Made by a program: the position numbers and the translations under genes. A stretch of 64,000 nt of DNA from Bradyrhizobium glycinis (GTDB lineage Bacteria; Pseudomonadota; Alphaproteobacteria; Rhizobiales; Xanthobacteraceae). Below, piece after piece: positions 36,326-44,033 of this stretch (positions within the stretch are counted from its first letter, which is position 1; every line of letters begins with the position of its first letter). The DNA is taken from NCBI RefSeq assembly GCF_016031655.1, contig NZ_JACCHQ010000022.1, positions 62,001 to 126,000 of the forward strand, given 5' to 3'. The notes beneath the pieces were generated by a model that saw only the letters and a list, made by a program, of their open reading frames with translations, had not been told where the DNA came from and did no database searches.

Positions 36326-36811
36326 TCAGTTGAAGCTGAGCAGCTTGAACAGCGGGGTGAGGTAGCTCATCTCCTGACCCGACGTGGGCGTGGTGCGGCT
36401 GATGAAGTCAAAGATCTTGCCGTCCTGGAGACCGTAATTCGCCAGCCGGCGCACGCGCCGGCTCTTGTCGAAATAGACAGCGATGACGCGCTGATCCACC
36501 ACCCTCTGGTTCATGAAGGCAACCGGGCGCTCCGAGCGCTGCGAGATGTAGTAGAACACTTCACCGTCGAGGGTCGCGACCGTCGAAGGCGTGCCCATCA
36601 CGATCAGCACCTGATCCTGGCTCGCGCCGATCGGAATCTGCTCGAGCGCGCCGGGCGGCAGGATGTAGCCCTTCTGGAACTGCTCGCCGGTGCAGGCCGC
36701 AAGCGCGACGCCGACCACGGCGATGGCCGCGAGAATGCGCAGGGCGCGCCAGCATGCATGAAGGCCGCGCCGCATGTCCGCGCGCAGGCTATTCTCGTTC
36801 GTTGTCGTCAT
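36326..36811 (-). CDS. bamE: BamE/SmpA-like outer-membrane lipoprotein
   Basis: A 161-residue lipoprotein of the outer-membrane assembly complex. After a basic N-terminus, the hydrophobic signal ends in a lipobox VALAAC, with the Cys becoming the lipidated residue 1. The BamE fold follows: GYILPPGALEQIPIGASQDQ, then VMGTPSTVATLDGEVFYYIS and QRVIAVYFDKSRRVRRL. The start at 36811 (MTTTNENSL) is preferred to the longer frame into the divergent promoter region. It is divergent from the bc1 chaperone gene, an arrangement common in this order. Confidence 0.88.
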   Translation of the reverse strand: MTTTNENSLRADMRRGLHACWRALRILAAIAVVGVALAACTGEQFQKGYILPPGALEQIPIGASQDQVLIVMGTPSTVATLDGEVFYYISQRSERPVAFMNQRVVDQRVIAVYFDKSRRVRRLANYGLQDGKIFDFISRTTPTSGQEMSYLTPLFKLLSFN

Positions 36812-36909
36812 AGCGGAACTGATTCCGTCCCCTTGCGTCGCGCGAGGCGCTGAAGTACCGGGCTGGGCGTCTGAATGCAACTCGCGCGCGCCCGCTTGCG
36901 GAAACCACA

Positions 36910-37461
36910 ATGCTTTGGCCGTTCAATCACTTCAGGAAACCCCGGCGAACCCCGCCCGGCACCATTGAGGCCATCTATGGCATGATCGTGACGCAGGCGC
37001 GAGAACCCATGTTTTACCGGGACTTGGGCGTGCCCGATACGGTTAACGGGCGTTTCGACCTGTTGCTGCTGCATCTCTGGCTGTTGCTGCGTCGTCTGCG
37101 CGCGGTTCAGGGCGCCACGGAGCTGTCGCAGGCGCTGTTCGACCGCTTCTGCGAGGACATGGACGACAATCTGCGCGAGATGGGGGTCGGCGACCAGACC
37201 GTGCCGAAGCGGATGCGGGCCTTCGGCGAGGCTTTCTATGGCCGCGTCCAGGCCTATGACCATGCGATGGAAGCCGGCGGCGAGGCGCTGGCGTCGGCGA
37301 TCTGCAAGAATATCTTGAATGGGACCGGCTTCGACCAAGCGAAGCAACTCGCGGCTTATGCGAGGGCCAGCGAGGCCGCTCTTGGCCGGACCGACGAGGC
37401 CGCACTGCTGCGCGCGTCCTTCAAGTTTCCCCCGGCGCTGCCAGAGGATGTCACGCCATGA
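36910..37461 (+). CDS. Ubiquinol-cytochrome c chaperone family protein
   Basis: A 183-residue homologue of mitochondrial Cbp3, which helps assemble the cytochrome bc1 complex. The core YGMIVTQAREPMFYRDLGVPD, FDLLLLHLWLLLRRLR and FDRFCEDMDDNLREMGVGD motifs are well preserved. It is soluble, with no membrane segment. It overlaps the following DUF177 gene by four bases, and this pairing is conserved in alphaproteobacteria. Confidence 0.9.
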   Translation: MLWPFNHFRKPRRTPPGTIEAIYGMIVTQAREPMFYRDLGVPDTVNGRFDLLLLHLWLLLRRLRAVQGATELSQALFDRFCEDMDDNLREMGVGDQTVPKRMRAFGEAFYGRVQAYDHAMEAGGEALASAICKNILNGTGFDQAKQLAAYARASEAALGRTDEAALLRASFKFPPALPEDVTP

Positions 37462-38021
37462 GCCGACCAGATACCGAGCGCGATCCCTGGCGGGCGCCCG
37501 TCATCGTTGCGCAGATCCCGGACGCCGGGCTGCATCGCGAGCTCGACGCCTCGGCAGCCGAGCGACAGGCGATGGCGGAGGTTGCGGGTTTGCGCGAGAT
37601 CCTGTCCGCCCATGCCAGCTTCGATGTCGTGCCGAAAAGCGGTGGGCGGGTCCAGGTCACGGGCCTGGTTCGGGGCCGGATCGGCCAGACCTGCGTCGTC
37701 ACGCTGGATCCCATCGAGAGCGAGATCGAGGAGGAGGTGGATCTGATGTTCGCCCCCGAGGCCGAGGCGCGCCGGCTGGCCGATCTGATCGAGGAGGGGC
37801 AGGACGACGAGGCGCCGCGCGAGATTGCCGACCCGCCCGAGCCGATCACCGGCGGCATCATCGACCTCGGCCGGCTCGCCACCGACGCCCTGTTCCTGGC
37901 GATCGATCCCTATCCCCGCAAGGACGGGGCCGTTTTCGAGGCGGAGGTCACCGCTCCCGACCCCGAAGACCATCCCTTCGCCGTGCTGAAGGCATTGCAG
38001 GACAAGAAGAAGGGCCGATGA
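37458..38021 (+). CDS. DUF177 (YceD-like) protein
   Basis: A 187-residue acidic protein. The DUF177 core is visible as VTGLVRGRIGQTCVVTLDPIE, then EEVDLMFAPEAEA, and DLGRLATDALFLAIDPYPRKDG. YceD-type proteins are linked to 23S rRNA processing and accumulation in plants and E. coli. The usual partner rpmF does not follow; plsX comes next after a 300-base gap. It is translationally coupled to the chaperone gene by an ATGA overlap. Confidence 0.88.
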   Translation: MSRPDTERDPWRAPVIVAQIPDAGLHRELDASAAERQAMAEVAGLREILSAHASFDVVPKSGGRVQVTGLVRGRIGQTCVVTLDPIESEIEEEVDLMFAPEAEARRLADLIEEGQDDEAPREIADPPEPITGGIIDLGRLATDALFLAIDPYPRKDGAVFEAEVTAPDPEDHPFAVLKALQDKKKGR

Positions 38022-38321
38022 GGGGCATTTTGCGCTCGTGGCCGCCTTGCCAGGAGACGCGAGCCATTTGCCTCGATGGTTTGAGACAGCTGTTTATCTG
38101 TCTGATTTCAGTGTATTTCTCGCGAAATCCACGGTCAGCGGCCGGATCGCCCCGAATGCAAAAGGCTGGGGGCAAGAGGTTGTTTCGGGGGTACAAAACG
38201 CTATTGTCGCGCCCTGGTCCGGGTGCGGCGTGGCGCTTGGCCGGCCGCCATCCCGGTGGCGAACCCATTTTGCGGCCCCGCTGATCCCAAGACCGCACCA
38301 GACCAGGTTTCCAGGACTTTC
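38022..38321. other. 300 bp between DUF177 gene and plsX, no gene recognised
   Basis: The first half (about 38081-38150) is AT-richer, with TTGAGA at 38081, and could carry a promoter for plsX. A -10 element at proper spacing was not convincing. The second half is GC-rich. In many bacteria rpmF lies here, but no ORF of the L32 type is seen in any frame. Confidence 0.45.
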
Positions 38322-39383
38322 ATGCCAAGCAAGGTTCGCATCGCGCTGGACGCCATGGGGGGCGACGTCGGCCCCGCCGTGGTCATTCCGGGCGCCGCTA
38401 TCTCGCTTGGCCGGCATCGCGACACCGAGTTCCTACTGGTCGGCGACCGCGCCAGGATCGAGCCCGAGCTCGACAAGCACCCGAAGCTGAAGGCGGCCTC
38501 CAAAATCGTCCATACCGACATCGCCGTCAGCATGAAGGACAAGCCGAGCCAGGCGCTGCGGCGCGGCCGCAAGACCTCCTCGATGTGGCTTGCCATCGAT
38601 GCGGTCAAGAAGGGCGAGGCGGATGTCGCGATCTCCGCCGGCAATACCGGCGCGCTGATGGCGATGGCGCGCTTCCACCTGCGCACCCTGCCGGGCATCG
38701 ACCGGCCGGCGATCTCGGCGATCTGGCCGACCCTGCGCGGGGAGTCCGTCGTGCTCGACCTCGGCGCCACCCTGGGCGGCGATGCCCACCACCTGGTGTC
38801 GATGGCGGTGATGGGCGCGGCCAAGGCGAGCGTGCTGTTCAACAAGACACGGCCCACGGTGGGGCTGCTCAACATCGGCGCCGAGGAGATCAAAGGCCAC
38901 GAGGAGATCCGCGAGGCCAGCGAGATCCTGCGGGCGCGGAACCTGCCGGAGCTCGACTATATCGGCTTCGTCGAGGGCGACGGCATCGGCAAGGGGCTGG
39001 CCGACGTGATCGTCACCGAAGGCTTCAGCGGCAATATCGCGCTGAAGGCGGCCGAGGGAACCGCACGGCAGATGGCGGAATTGCTTCGTCATGAGATGCA
39101 GCGGAGCTGGATGTCCAAGCTCGGCTACCTCTTCGCCCGCAGCGCCTTCCAGGCCCTGCGCGACAAGATGGACCCCAACAAGTCCAATGGCGGCGTGCTG
39201 CTGGGACTGAACGGGGTGGTGGTCAAGAGCCACGGCGGAACCAACGCCGAAGGCTTTGCCTATGCGATCGATGTTGGCTATGAGATGGCTCACTACGATC
39301 TCCTGAACAAGATCAATCAGATGCTCAACCGCGAGGGTGGTGCACTCAAATTCGTGCAGCCCGCGCCGGAGGATGTTTCGTGA
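38322..39383 (+). CDS. plsX: Phosphate acyltransferase PlsX
   Basis: A 353-residue peripheral-membrane enzyme converting acyl-ACP to acyl-phosphate for phospholipid synthesis. The N-terminal motif VRIALDAMGGDVGPAVVIPGA is diagnostic. SAGNTGALMAMARF, GVRRP-like PGIDRPAISAIWPT and SNGGVLLGLNGVVVKSHGG are conserved. The ATG at 38322 (MPSKVRIAL) is the family start; the frame continues open upstream without signal. The stop overlaps the fabH GTG start. Confidence 0.95.
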   Translation: MPSKVRIALDAMGGDVGPAVVIPGAAISLGRHRDTEFLLVGDRARIEPELDKHPKLKAASKIVHTDIAVSMKDKPSQALRRGRKTSSMWLAIDAVKKGEADVAISAGNTGALMAMARFHLRTLPGIDRPAISAIWPTLRGESVVLDLGATLGGDAHHLVSMAVMGAAKASVLFNKTRPTVGLLNIGAEEIKGHEEIREASEILRARNLPELDYIGFVEGDGIGKGLADVIVTEGFSGNIALKAAEGTARQMAELLRHEMQRSWMSKLGYLFARSAFQALRDKMDPNKSNGGVLLGLNGVVVKSHGGTNAEGFAYAIDVGYEMAHYDLLNKINQMLNREGGALKFVQPAPEDVS

Positions 39384-40360
39384 CTCAGATTCGTTCGGTC
39401 GTGCTTGGCTGCGGCTCTTATCTGCCGGAGCAGGTGGTGACCAACGCCCAATTGGCGGCGCGCATCGACACCTCCGACGAGTGGATCGTGCAGCGCACCG
39501 GCATTCGCGAGCGGCACATCGCGGCCGAGGGCGAGTTCACCTCGCACTTGGCGATCAGAGCGGCGCAGGCGGCGCTCAACGATGCCGGCGTGGACGCGCA
39601 GTCGATCGAGCTGATCGTGCTGGCGACCTCGACACCCGACAACACCTTCCCTGCAACCGCGGTCGCCGTGCAGCACGGGCTCGGTATCAATCACGGCGCG
39701 GCCTTCGATCTCCAGGCGGTTTGCTCGGGCTTCGTGTTTGCGCTCGCCACCGCCGACAATTTCCTGCGCACCGGCGCCTACAAGCGCGCGCTGGTGATCG
39801 GGGCGGAGACCTTCTCGCGCATCCTCGACTGGAACGACCGCGGCACCTGCGTGCTGTTCGGCGACGGCGCCGGCGCCGTGGTGCTGGAGGCGCAGGAGCA
39901 GCCCGGCAATGCCGCGACCGACCGCGGCGTCGTGACCACGCATCTGCGCTCCGACGGCCGCCACAAGGCAAAGCTGTTCGTCGATGGCGGGCCGTCCTCG
40001 ACCCAGACCGTCGGCCATCTGCGCATGGAGGGCCGCGAGGTCTTCAAGCACGCGGTCGGCATGATCACCGACGTGATTGTCGACGCTTTCGAGGCGACCG
40101 GGCTCAATGCCGACGGCATCGACTGGTTCGTGCCGCACCAGGCCAACAAGCGAATCATCGACGCTTCCGCCCACAAGCTGCACATCGCGCCGGAGAAGGT
40201 GGTGCTGACGGTGGACCGTCACGGCAACACCTCGGCGGCCTCGATCCCGCTGGCGCTGGCGGTGGCGCGCAAGGACGGCCGCATCAAGAAAGGCGACATG
40301 GTCCTTCTGGAGGCCATGGGCGGCGGCTTCACCTGGGGCTCCGCGCTGGTGCGCTGGTAA
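39380..40360 (+). CDS. fabH: 3-oxoacyl-ACP synthase III
   Basis: A 326-residue condensing enzyme that starts fatty acid synthesis from acetyl-CoA and malonyl-ACP. The catalytic triad is visible: Cys in LQAVCSGFVFAL, His in WFVPHQANKRIID and Asn in HGNTSAASIPLAL. It starts at GTG overlapping the plsX stop (GTGA), so translation is coupled. plsX-fabH-ihfA-merR is a standard alphaproteobacterial order. Confidence 0.96.
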   Translation: MTQIRSVVLGCGSYLPEQVVTNAQLAARIDTSDEWIVQRTGIRERHIAAEGEFTSHLAIRAAQAALNDAGVDAQSIELIVLATSTPDNTFPATAVAVQHGLGINHGAAFDLQAVCSGFVFALATADNFLRTGAYKRALVIGAETFSRILDWNDRGTCVLFGDGAGAVVLEAQEQPGNAATDRGVVTTHLRSDGRHKAKLFVDGGPSSTQTVGHLRMEGREVFKHAVGMITDVIVDAFEATGLNADGIDWFVPHQANKRIIDASAHKLHIAPEKVVLTVDRHGNTSAASIPLALAVARKDGRIKKGDMVLLEAMGGGFTWGSALVRW

Positions 40361-40492
40361 GCCACACCGATAAAATTTTGCCGGAATCACCGCCGATTAT
40401 CGCTAGCTCTGCATTGATGTGCGGTGTTGACCGCACTATCGTAAGCTCATAATTTCAGACGAGAATTGTTCGCCGTGAGGTGGGGCAGGGCG

Positions 40493-40834
40493 ATGAGCGA
40501 GACCAGCAAAACCGTAACGCGTGTCGATCTGTGCGAAGCCGTCTACCAGAAGGTGGGCCTGTCGCGCACGGAATCGTCCGCCTTCGTGGAACTCGTGCTG
40601 AAGGAGATCACCGACTGCCTGGAGAAGGGCGAGACGGTGAAATTGTCCTCGTTCGGGTCGTTCATGGTGCGCAAGAAGGGCCAGCGCATCGGCCGCAACC
40701 CGAAAACCGGCACCGAGGTGCCGATCTCGCCGCGCCGCGTCATGGTGTTCAAGCCGTCGGCGATCCTGAAGCAGCGGATCAACGCCCAGCACCGCACCAA
40801 CGGCGACGCCACCAAGGCTCAAGAAGAGGCGTAA
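40493..40834 (+). CDS. ihfA: Integration host factor subunit alpha
   Basis: A 113-residue DNA-bending protein of the HU/IHF family. TRVDLCEAVYQKVGLSRTES, the GETVKLSSFGSF strand pair and the arm motif GRNPKTGTEVPISPRRVMVF with the intercalating Pro are present. The ATG at 40493 gives the normal length; the frame can start nine codons earlier at 40466. The tail HRTNGDATKAQEEA is longer than in E. coli. Confidence 0.95.
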   Translation: MSETSKTVTRVDLCEAVYQKVGLSRTESSAFVELVLKEITDCLEKGETVKLSSFGSFMVRKKGQRIGRNPKTGTEVPISPRRVMVFKPSAILKQRINAQHRTNGDATKAQEEA

Positions 40835-40858
40835 CCGCCTTTCGGAAAGGACTGGCAT

Positions 40859-41434
40859 TTGGACAAGGCGCCGGATGCGTTCCGAACCATCAGCGAAGTA
40901 GCGCAGGAACTCGACATTCCGCAGCACGTGCTGCGGTTCTGGGAGACCCGCTTCTCCCAGATCAAGCCGATGAAGCGCAGCGGCGGCCGCCGCTATTACC
41001 GCCCCGACGACGTCGATCTGCTCAAGGGTATCCGCCGGCTGCTCTACGGCGAGGGCTACACCATCCGCGGGGTGCAGCGGATCCTGAAAGAGCACGGCGT
41101 CAAATCGGTGCAGGGCCTCGCCGACAGCGCGGCCGCGGTCTCGTTCGGCGCCATCGAGGACGCCATCGGCGCGAGCCTGATGGAGCCCGAGGACGAGGCC
41201 CCCATCAAGGGCGTCACCGACACCGACGATGACGACTACCAGGGCGATGAAGAGGAAGGCATCGACTTCCGCTTCACCGAGATCGACGACGAGGAGATCC
41301 TCACCACCTTCCGCAAAGGCGGCGGCGCCGCGCCCGCCGGCCCCAGCGCGCTCGACCGGGAGCGGCTGGAGCGGGTCCTCGGCGACCTCGTCGCCTGCCG
41401 GGAGATCCTGGATCAGGCCCTGAAGGACGGCTAG
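40859..41434 (+). CDS. MerR-family transcriptional regulator
   Basis: A 191-residue regulator. The N-terminal MerR helix-turn-helix reads FRTISEVAQELDIPQHVLRFWE, followed by KPMKRSGGRRYYRPDDVDLLKGI. The middle is very acidic (DTDDDDYQGDEEEGID), and the C-terminus is a coiled coil. The start is TTG at 40859 with GGAAAGGA seven bases upstream. This ihfA-merR pair is conserved in the order. The effector is unknown and there is no metal-binding Cys set. Confidence 0.9.
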   Translation: MDKAPDAFRTISEVAQELDIPQHVLRFWETRFSQIKPMKRSGGRRYYRPDDVDLLKGIRRLLYGEGYTIRGVQRILKEHGVKSVQGLADSAAAVSFGAIEDAIGASLMEPEDEAPIKGVTDTDDDDYQGDEEEGIDFRFTEIDDEEILTTFRKGGGAAPAGPSALDRERLERVLGDLVACREILDQALKDG

Positions 41435-41544
41435 GGTTGGGCCCGCCGGCTTTGCGGGCAGTTCCGGGAGCTTTGGGCGGATACACCAAAATGCTGCGGC
41501 CTCGCCTTGCGCAAAGCGGCGATCCTAGCTAATGGAACGGCATT

Positions 41545-41622
41545 CGGAGCGTGGCGCAGCCCGGTTAGCGCACTAGTCTGGGAGACTAGGGGTCGGAGGT
41601 TCAAATCCTCTCGCTCCGACCA
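41545..41622 (+). tRNA. tRNA-Pro (GGG)
   Basis: A complete cloverleaf of 78 bases with encoded CCA. The acceptor CGGAGCG pairs with CGCTCCG. The D arm is GCGC/GCGC, the anticodon stem CTAGT/ACTAG encloses loop CTGGGAG giving anticodon GGG, and the T arm is GGAGG-TTCAAAT-CCTCT. All stems are well paired. The backbone gene order stops here, and accessory-type genes begin directly after it, as at a tRNA integration site. Confidence 0.97.
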
Positions 41623-41700
41623 ACACTTAGCCGGATTTCAGGGCATCCGGATTTCAATCAGGGTTTCGGATAGGGTAACGTCTCCCCACGGGTCGGGTCG

Positions 41701-42588
41701 GTGTCGAACGTCATCAATTTCTATATGGATGATTCAGGAACGCGACATCCTGACCATAAGGTGGGCAAGCGAGCCGGGCATGGTTATGACTGGTTCGCGC
41801 TTGGAGGAGTACTTGTTTCCGGTGATGATGAGGCCGCGGCACGCGAGCTTCACGAGGCATTCTGCCGAAGGTGGGGGATCACTGAGCCCATTCATTCTGT
41901 CGAAGTGCGGTCGAGAACGAAGAGTTTTCTCTGGCTGGAGCGGCGACCACAGCGTGATCGGGATATCTTCTATGAAGAGCTGTACCAGCTCATGATGGCC
42001 TCACCGGTCGTGGGACTGGCGTGCGTGATCGACCGGCCGGGATATAACGCCCGCTATCGGGAGAGGTACGGGCGGCAGCGCTGGTCGCTTTGCAAAAGCG
42101 CCTTCACCATCAGCGTCGAGCGCGCCGCCAAATACGCGAGGGAGCGAAGGTGTAGGCTCCGGGTGATGCCCGAGCGCTGTAACAAGACCGAAGATCGTGT
42201 GCTCAAGGGGTACTACGAGGATCTGAAGAAGCACGGACCGCCATTTGATCCGAACACATCAGAGAAGTACCGACCCCTCTCTCCTGCCGAATTTGCCGAG
42301 ACGCTGTTGGAATTTGATCCCAAGACCAAATCCCATCCAATGGCGCAGCTCGCTGATCTCTACCTTTGGCCAATGTGCATGGGTGGGTACAATCCCGACT
42401 GTCGCCCTTACGAGCGGCTGAAATCAGACGGAAAGCTGATCGAGTGCCAACTACCTCCTGGGGATTGGCCAAGTCTCGGAAGCAAGTACTACTGCTTCGA
42501 TGGTCCAGAGAACCAGGTGGCAGATAGTAAAAACCCCGCCGAAGCGGGGTCGGCCACACACGGCGACCTCGGGGCAGAGCCCAGCTGA
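41701..42588 (+). CDS. DUF3800 domain protein
   Basis: A 295-residue protein with the DUF3800 N-terminal signature FYMDDSGT, the acidic pair expected of this nuclease-like (RNase H-fold) family. A second conserved region is ACVIDRPGYNARY, and a later acidic/Gln segment reads MAQLADLYLW. DUF3800 proteins are frequent on mobile islands and near defence genes, but their activity is unproven. The start is GTG 41701; ATG 41725 would remove part of the first strand. It lies 79 bases after tRNA-Pro. The last 20 codons overlap a minus-strand terminator. Confidence 0.82.
   Translation: MSNVINFYMDDSGTRHPDHKVGKRAGHGYDWFALGGVLVSGDDEAAARELHEAFCRRWGITEPIHSVEVRSRTKSFLWLERRPQRDRDIFYEELYQLMMASPVVGLACVIDRPGYNARYRERYGRQRWSLCKSAFTISVERAAKYARERRCRLRVMPERCNKTEDRVLKGYYEDLKKHGPPFDPNTSEKYRPLSPAEFAETLLEFDPKTKSHPMAQLADLYLWPMCMGGYNPDCRPYERLKSDGKLIECQLPPGDWPSLGSKYYCFDGPENQVADSKNPAEAGSATHGDLGAEPS
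42528..42550 (-). terminator. Intrinsic terminator for minus-strand transcription
   Basis: On the minus strand the sequence reads ACCCCGC-TTCG-GCGGGGT followed by TTTTA. This is a 7-bp GC stem with the very stable UUCG tetraloop and a U-tract. It lies within the last codons of the DUF3800 gene. No minus-strand protein gene with clear limits lies upstream of it until the pseudogenes near 43.6 kb. Confidence 0.8.
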
Positions 42589-42702
42589 ACAATGCCGATT
42601 CGCGGTTAAAGTTTCAATATCGCTATCGGCAACTTTATTTCGTTGTCAGGTCTTGAGTATCCTTGAACCATCACGAAAGGCTCACCAGATAGGGCTTTGT
42701 GA

Positions 42703-42778
42703 CCTCACGTAGCTCAACTGGACAGAGCACCGGTATACCAAACCGGAGGTTGCTGGTTCGAGTCCAGCCGGGAGATCA
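42703..42778 (+). tRNA. tRNA-like gene, probably degenerate (anticodon loop reads ACC)
   Basis: The cloverleaf elements are clear. The D arm is TAGCTCAACTGGACAGAGC, the anticodon stem CCGGT/ACCGG has loop ATACCAA, and the T arm is GCTGG-TTCGAGT-CCAGC. The anticodon would be ACC (Gly), which is very rare in bacteria. The acceptor CCTCACG pairs with CGGGAGA with two mismatches, and there is no encoded CCA. It is followed at once by a strong terminator, suggesting it is or was transcribed alone. It may be a decayed phage or island tRNA. Confidence 0.65.
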
Positions 42779-42779
42779 G

Positions 42780-42816
42780 AAGGGGTGACTCGCCCGAGTC
42801 ACCCCTTCGCCTTTTT
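42780..42816 (+). terminator. Rho-independent terminator after tRNA-like gene
   Basis: AAGGGGTGACTCG and CGAGTCACCCCTT form a perfect 13-bp stem with a CC turn, followed by CGCC and TTTTT. It begins two bases after the tRNA-like gene. Confidence 0.9.
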
Positions 42817-43268
42817 GCCTGTGGACAGGTCCTCGGGTTATCCGAAGCCCCTCGACGACCATTGATTCGAGACATAGGATTGCATTCGCGGGTCTCGTCT
42901 CTCGGAGGTGGTCCCTTCGAACCGGGCGAGGCACCCCGCGTAAACGTCGGGCCTGAATCCATCAGATACGAAAGGGACGGCGCCTCAAACGCGCTGGCCT
43001 CGGAGGTCGTGAACCCGAAAGGTGGATAGGGACACCACCGACGCTGCCCTACGCGATGCTAGCTCGCAGAGGGTGGGCCGATAGACCTGTCAACGGCGGC
43101 TTATTCGTTAGATGGGAGCTAATCCGCAACCTCTTGGGTTGTGGCGCGCTGCGACCCGGAGTTATTCAGATGCGAAAGCATGTGATGATCCGGTGTTCAA
43201 TCAAGGTTGACGTGGCCGCATGCCTGCGGGCTCTCGCGCTCTTCGTCTACTTTTTGACTTGAACAGAG

Positions 43269-43299
43269 CGGGGGCCCAACGTGGTCCCCGTTTCTGTTT
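43269..43299 (+). terminator. Intrinsic terminator ending an unassigned transcript
   Basis: CGGGGGCC pairs with GGTCCCCG over 8 bp (one G-T pair) around a CAACGT loop, followed by TTTCTGTTT. No protein gene ends here, which points to a non-coding transcript from upstream or to a decayed gene. Confidence 0.65.
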
Positions 43300-43369
43300 C
43301 CCTGATCCCAAACTCATGCCGGCCGAACGTCGGCCTTACCCAATACTTCAACAGAATGAGAATCAGCAA

Positions 43370-43555
43370 ATGGCAACGTTCGTGAAAGTCACCGATACGC
43401 AGGGCGACACGCTGATTGTAAATCTCGATCAGGTTAAGTTCTTCCGTGAGCGCGAGGAAGGCGGATGCACGGCGTTCTTTGAGAAGGGAGAAACCCGCGC
43501 ACTTATCGAGAGCGGCGCCGACATCGTTAAGCTCAAAGCACTAAAATGGAAGTAG
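43370..43555 (+). CDS. Small protein, FlbD-like length and pattern, unknown function
   Basis: A 61-residue protein MATFVKVTDTQGDTLIVNLD, then QVKFFREREEGGCTAFFEKG. The alternation suggests a small all-beta fold. It loosely resembles FlbD-type short proteins (start with a beta strand, then an LDQVKFF-type segment), but this is not firm. The frame is open upstream to 43220, yet the ATG at 43370 is the natural start. It follows a terminator, so it has its own promoter. Confidence 0.55.
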   Translation: MATFVKVTDTQGDTLIVNLDQVKFFREREEGGCTAFFEKGETRALIESGADIVKLKALKWK

Positions 43556-43581
43556 CCTGTTCCGACTCGTGGGGGCTAAGC

Positions 43582-43806
43582 CTAAATCAGCAACGGCTCG
43601 CGCGTCCACTCTGACCCGCTAGTCGCCATCCACAGCGTAATGGCGACTGTGGGCGCCGACGCGCGCGGCGTAGGTCGTACGGCCGGCCTCTGAAATCTTC
43701 CGTTTGAAGTCCTTCAATTCCTCCTTGAGCGCCGCCGCATCATTCGCAGCCGCCGCAATGCGCAGTTCTCCGCTGTGCGAGTGCGCCTCGAGGTTCGAAA
43801 TCAGCA
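43582..43806 (-). pseudogene. Fragment of a phage terminase large subunit-like gene (C-terminus)
   Basis: The minus strand reads LISNLEAHSHSGELRI, then ALKEELKDFKRKISEAG and AARVGAH. Shifting one frame at about 43648 it continues VAITLWMATSGSEWTREPLL to a stop. In terminase nuclease domains the segment GAHDDLVLAVAIALW is continuous, so about six codons and the frame have been lost here. The N-terminal majority is missing. It abuts the MOSC gene remnant at about 43804. Confidence 0.6.
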
Positions 43807-44025
43807 AGTCGCCAGCGACAAGCCGTGCACGGGTCTGAGCTGGGAGCGCGCTAAACGCGATCGCAATCGAACCAGCGCGATGTCGCTCGCCGCGACCGGT
43901 CCGCTGGCTCTAGCCACGCCCAGCACTCCACACCTCTACAACGGCTCCCTTTCCGCCGACGAGAGCACGTAGCTCTTTAAGCCGACCAAGGAGCGATCAG
44001 AAGACGCAGGCGTCCTGAGACGGGT
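43801..44025 (-). pseudogene. C-terminal remnant of a MOSC-domain gene
   Basis: The minus strand encodes RLRTPASSDRSLVGLKSYVL, a premature TAG at 43936, then CGVLGVARASGPVAASDIAL. It aligns with the intact MOSC protein at 47194-47757 (GLRTPCVLIDRFQAGLKRQV and SGVLGVVRSGGPVAAGDVVR). Only about 70 C-terminal codons remain, with an in-frame stop. It lies directly downstream of topoisomerase IB. Confidence 0.8.
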
Positions 44026-44033
44026 GCGCGAGA

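Larger units (their letters stand above)
42589..43369. other. 780 bp without a credible protein gene; contains tRNA-like gene, terminators and hairpins
   Basis: Besides the tRNA-like gene and two plus-strand terminators listed separately, this region has several hairpins. Examples are GGTGGATAGGGACACC near 43021, the GAAA-capped hairpin ATGCGAAAGCAT near 43170, and a TAGGG/CCCTA pair around 43027-43051. No ORF in it has family features. The stretch 42830-43268, ending in a terminator, could be a non-coding RNA gene. It did not match tmRNA, RNase P, 6S or SRP RNA signatures that I know. Confidence 0.45.

Noticed and set aside
42714..42962. Minus-strand ORF of 82 codons ending in RLDSNQQPPVWYTGALSS
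   Set aside because: This peptide is the reverse reading of the tRNA-like gene and its terminator, a known annotation artefact.
43056..43262. ORF of 68 codons on the plus strand
   Set aside because: No ribosome binding site, no family pattern, and it lies in the hairpin-rich region before a terminator.
42820..43299. tmRNA, RNase P RNA, SRP RNA or 6S RNA
   Set aside because: None of the conserved core sequences of these RNAs was found. Left as an unassigned region.
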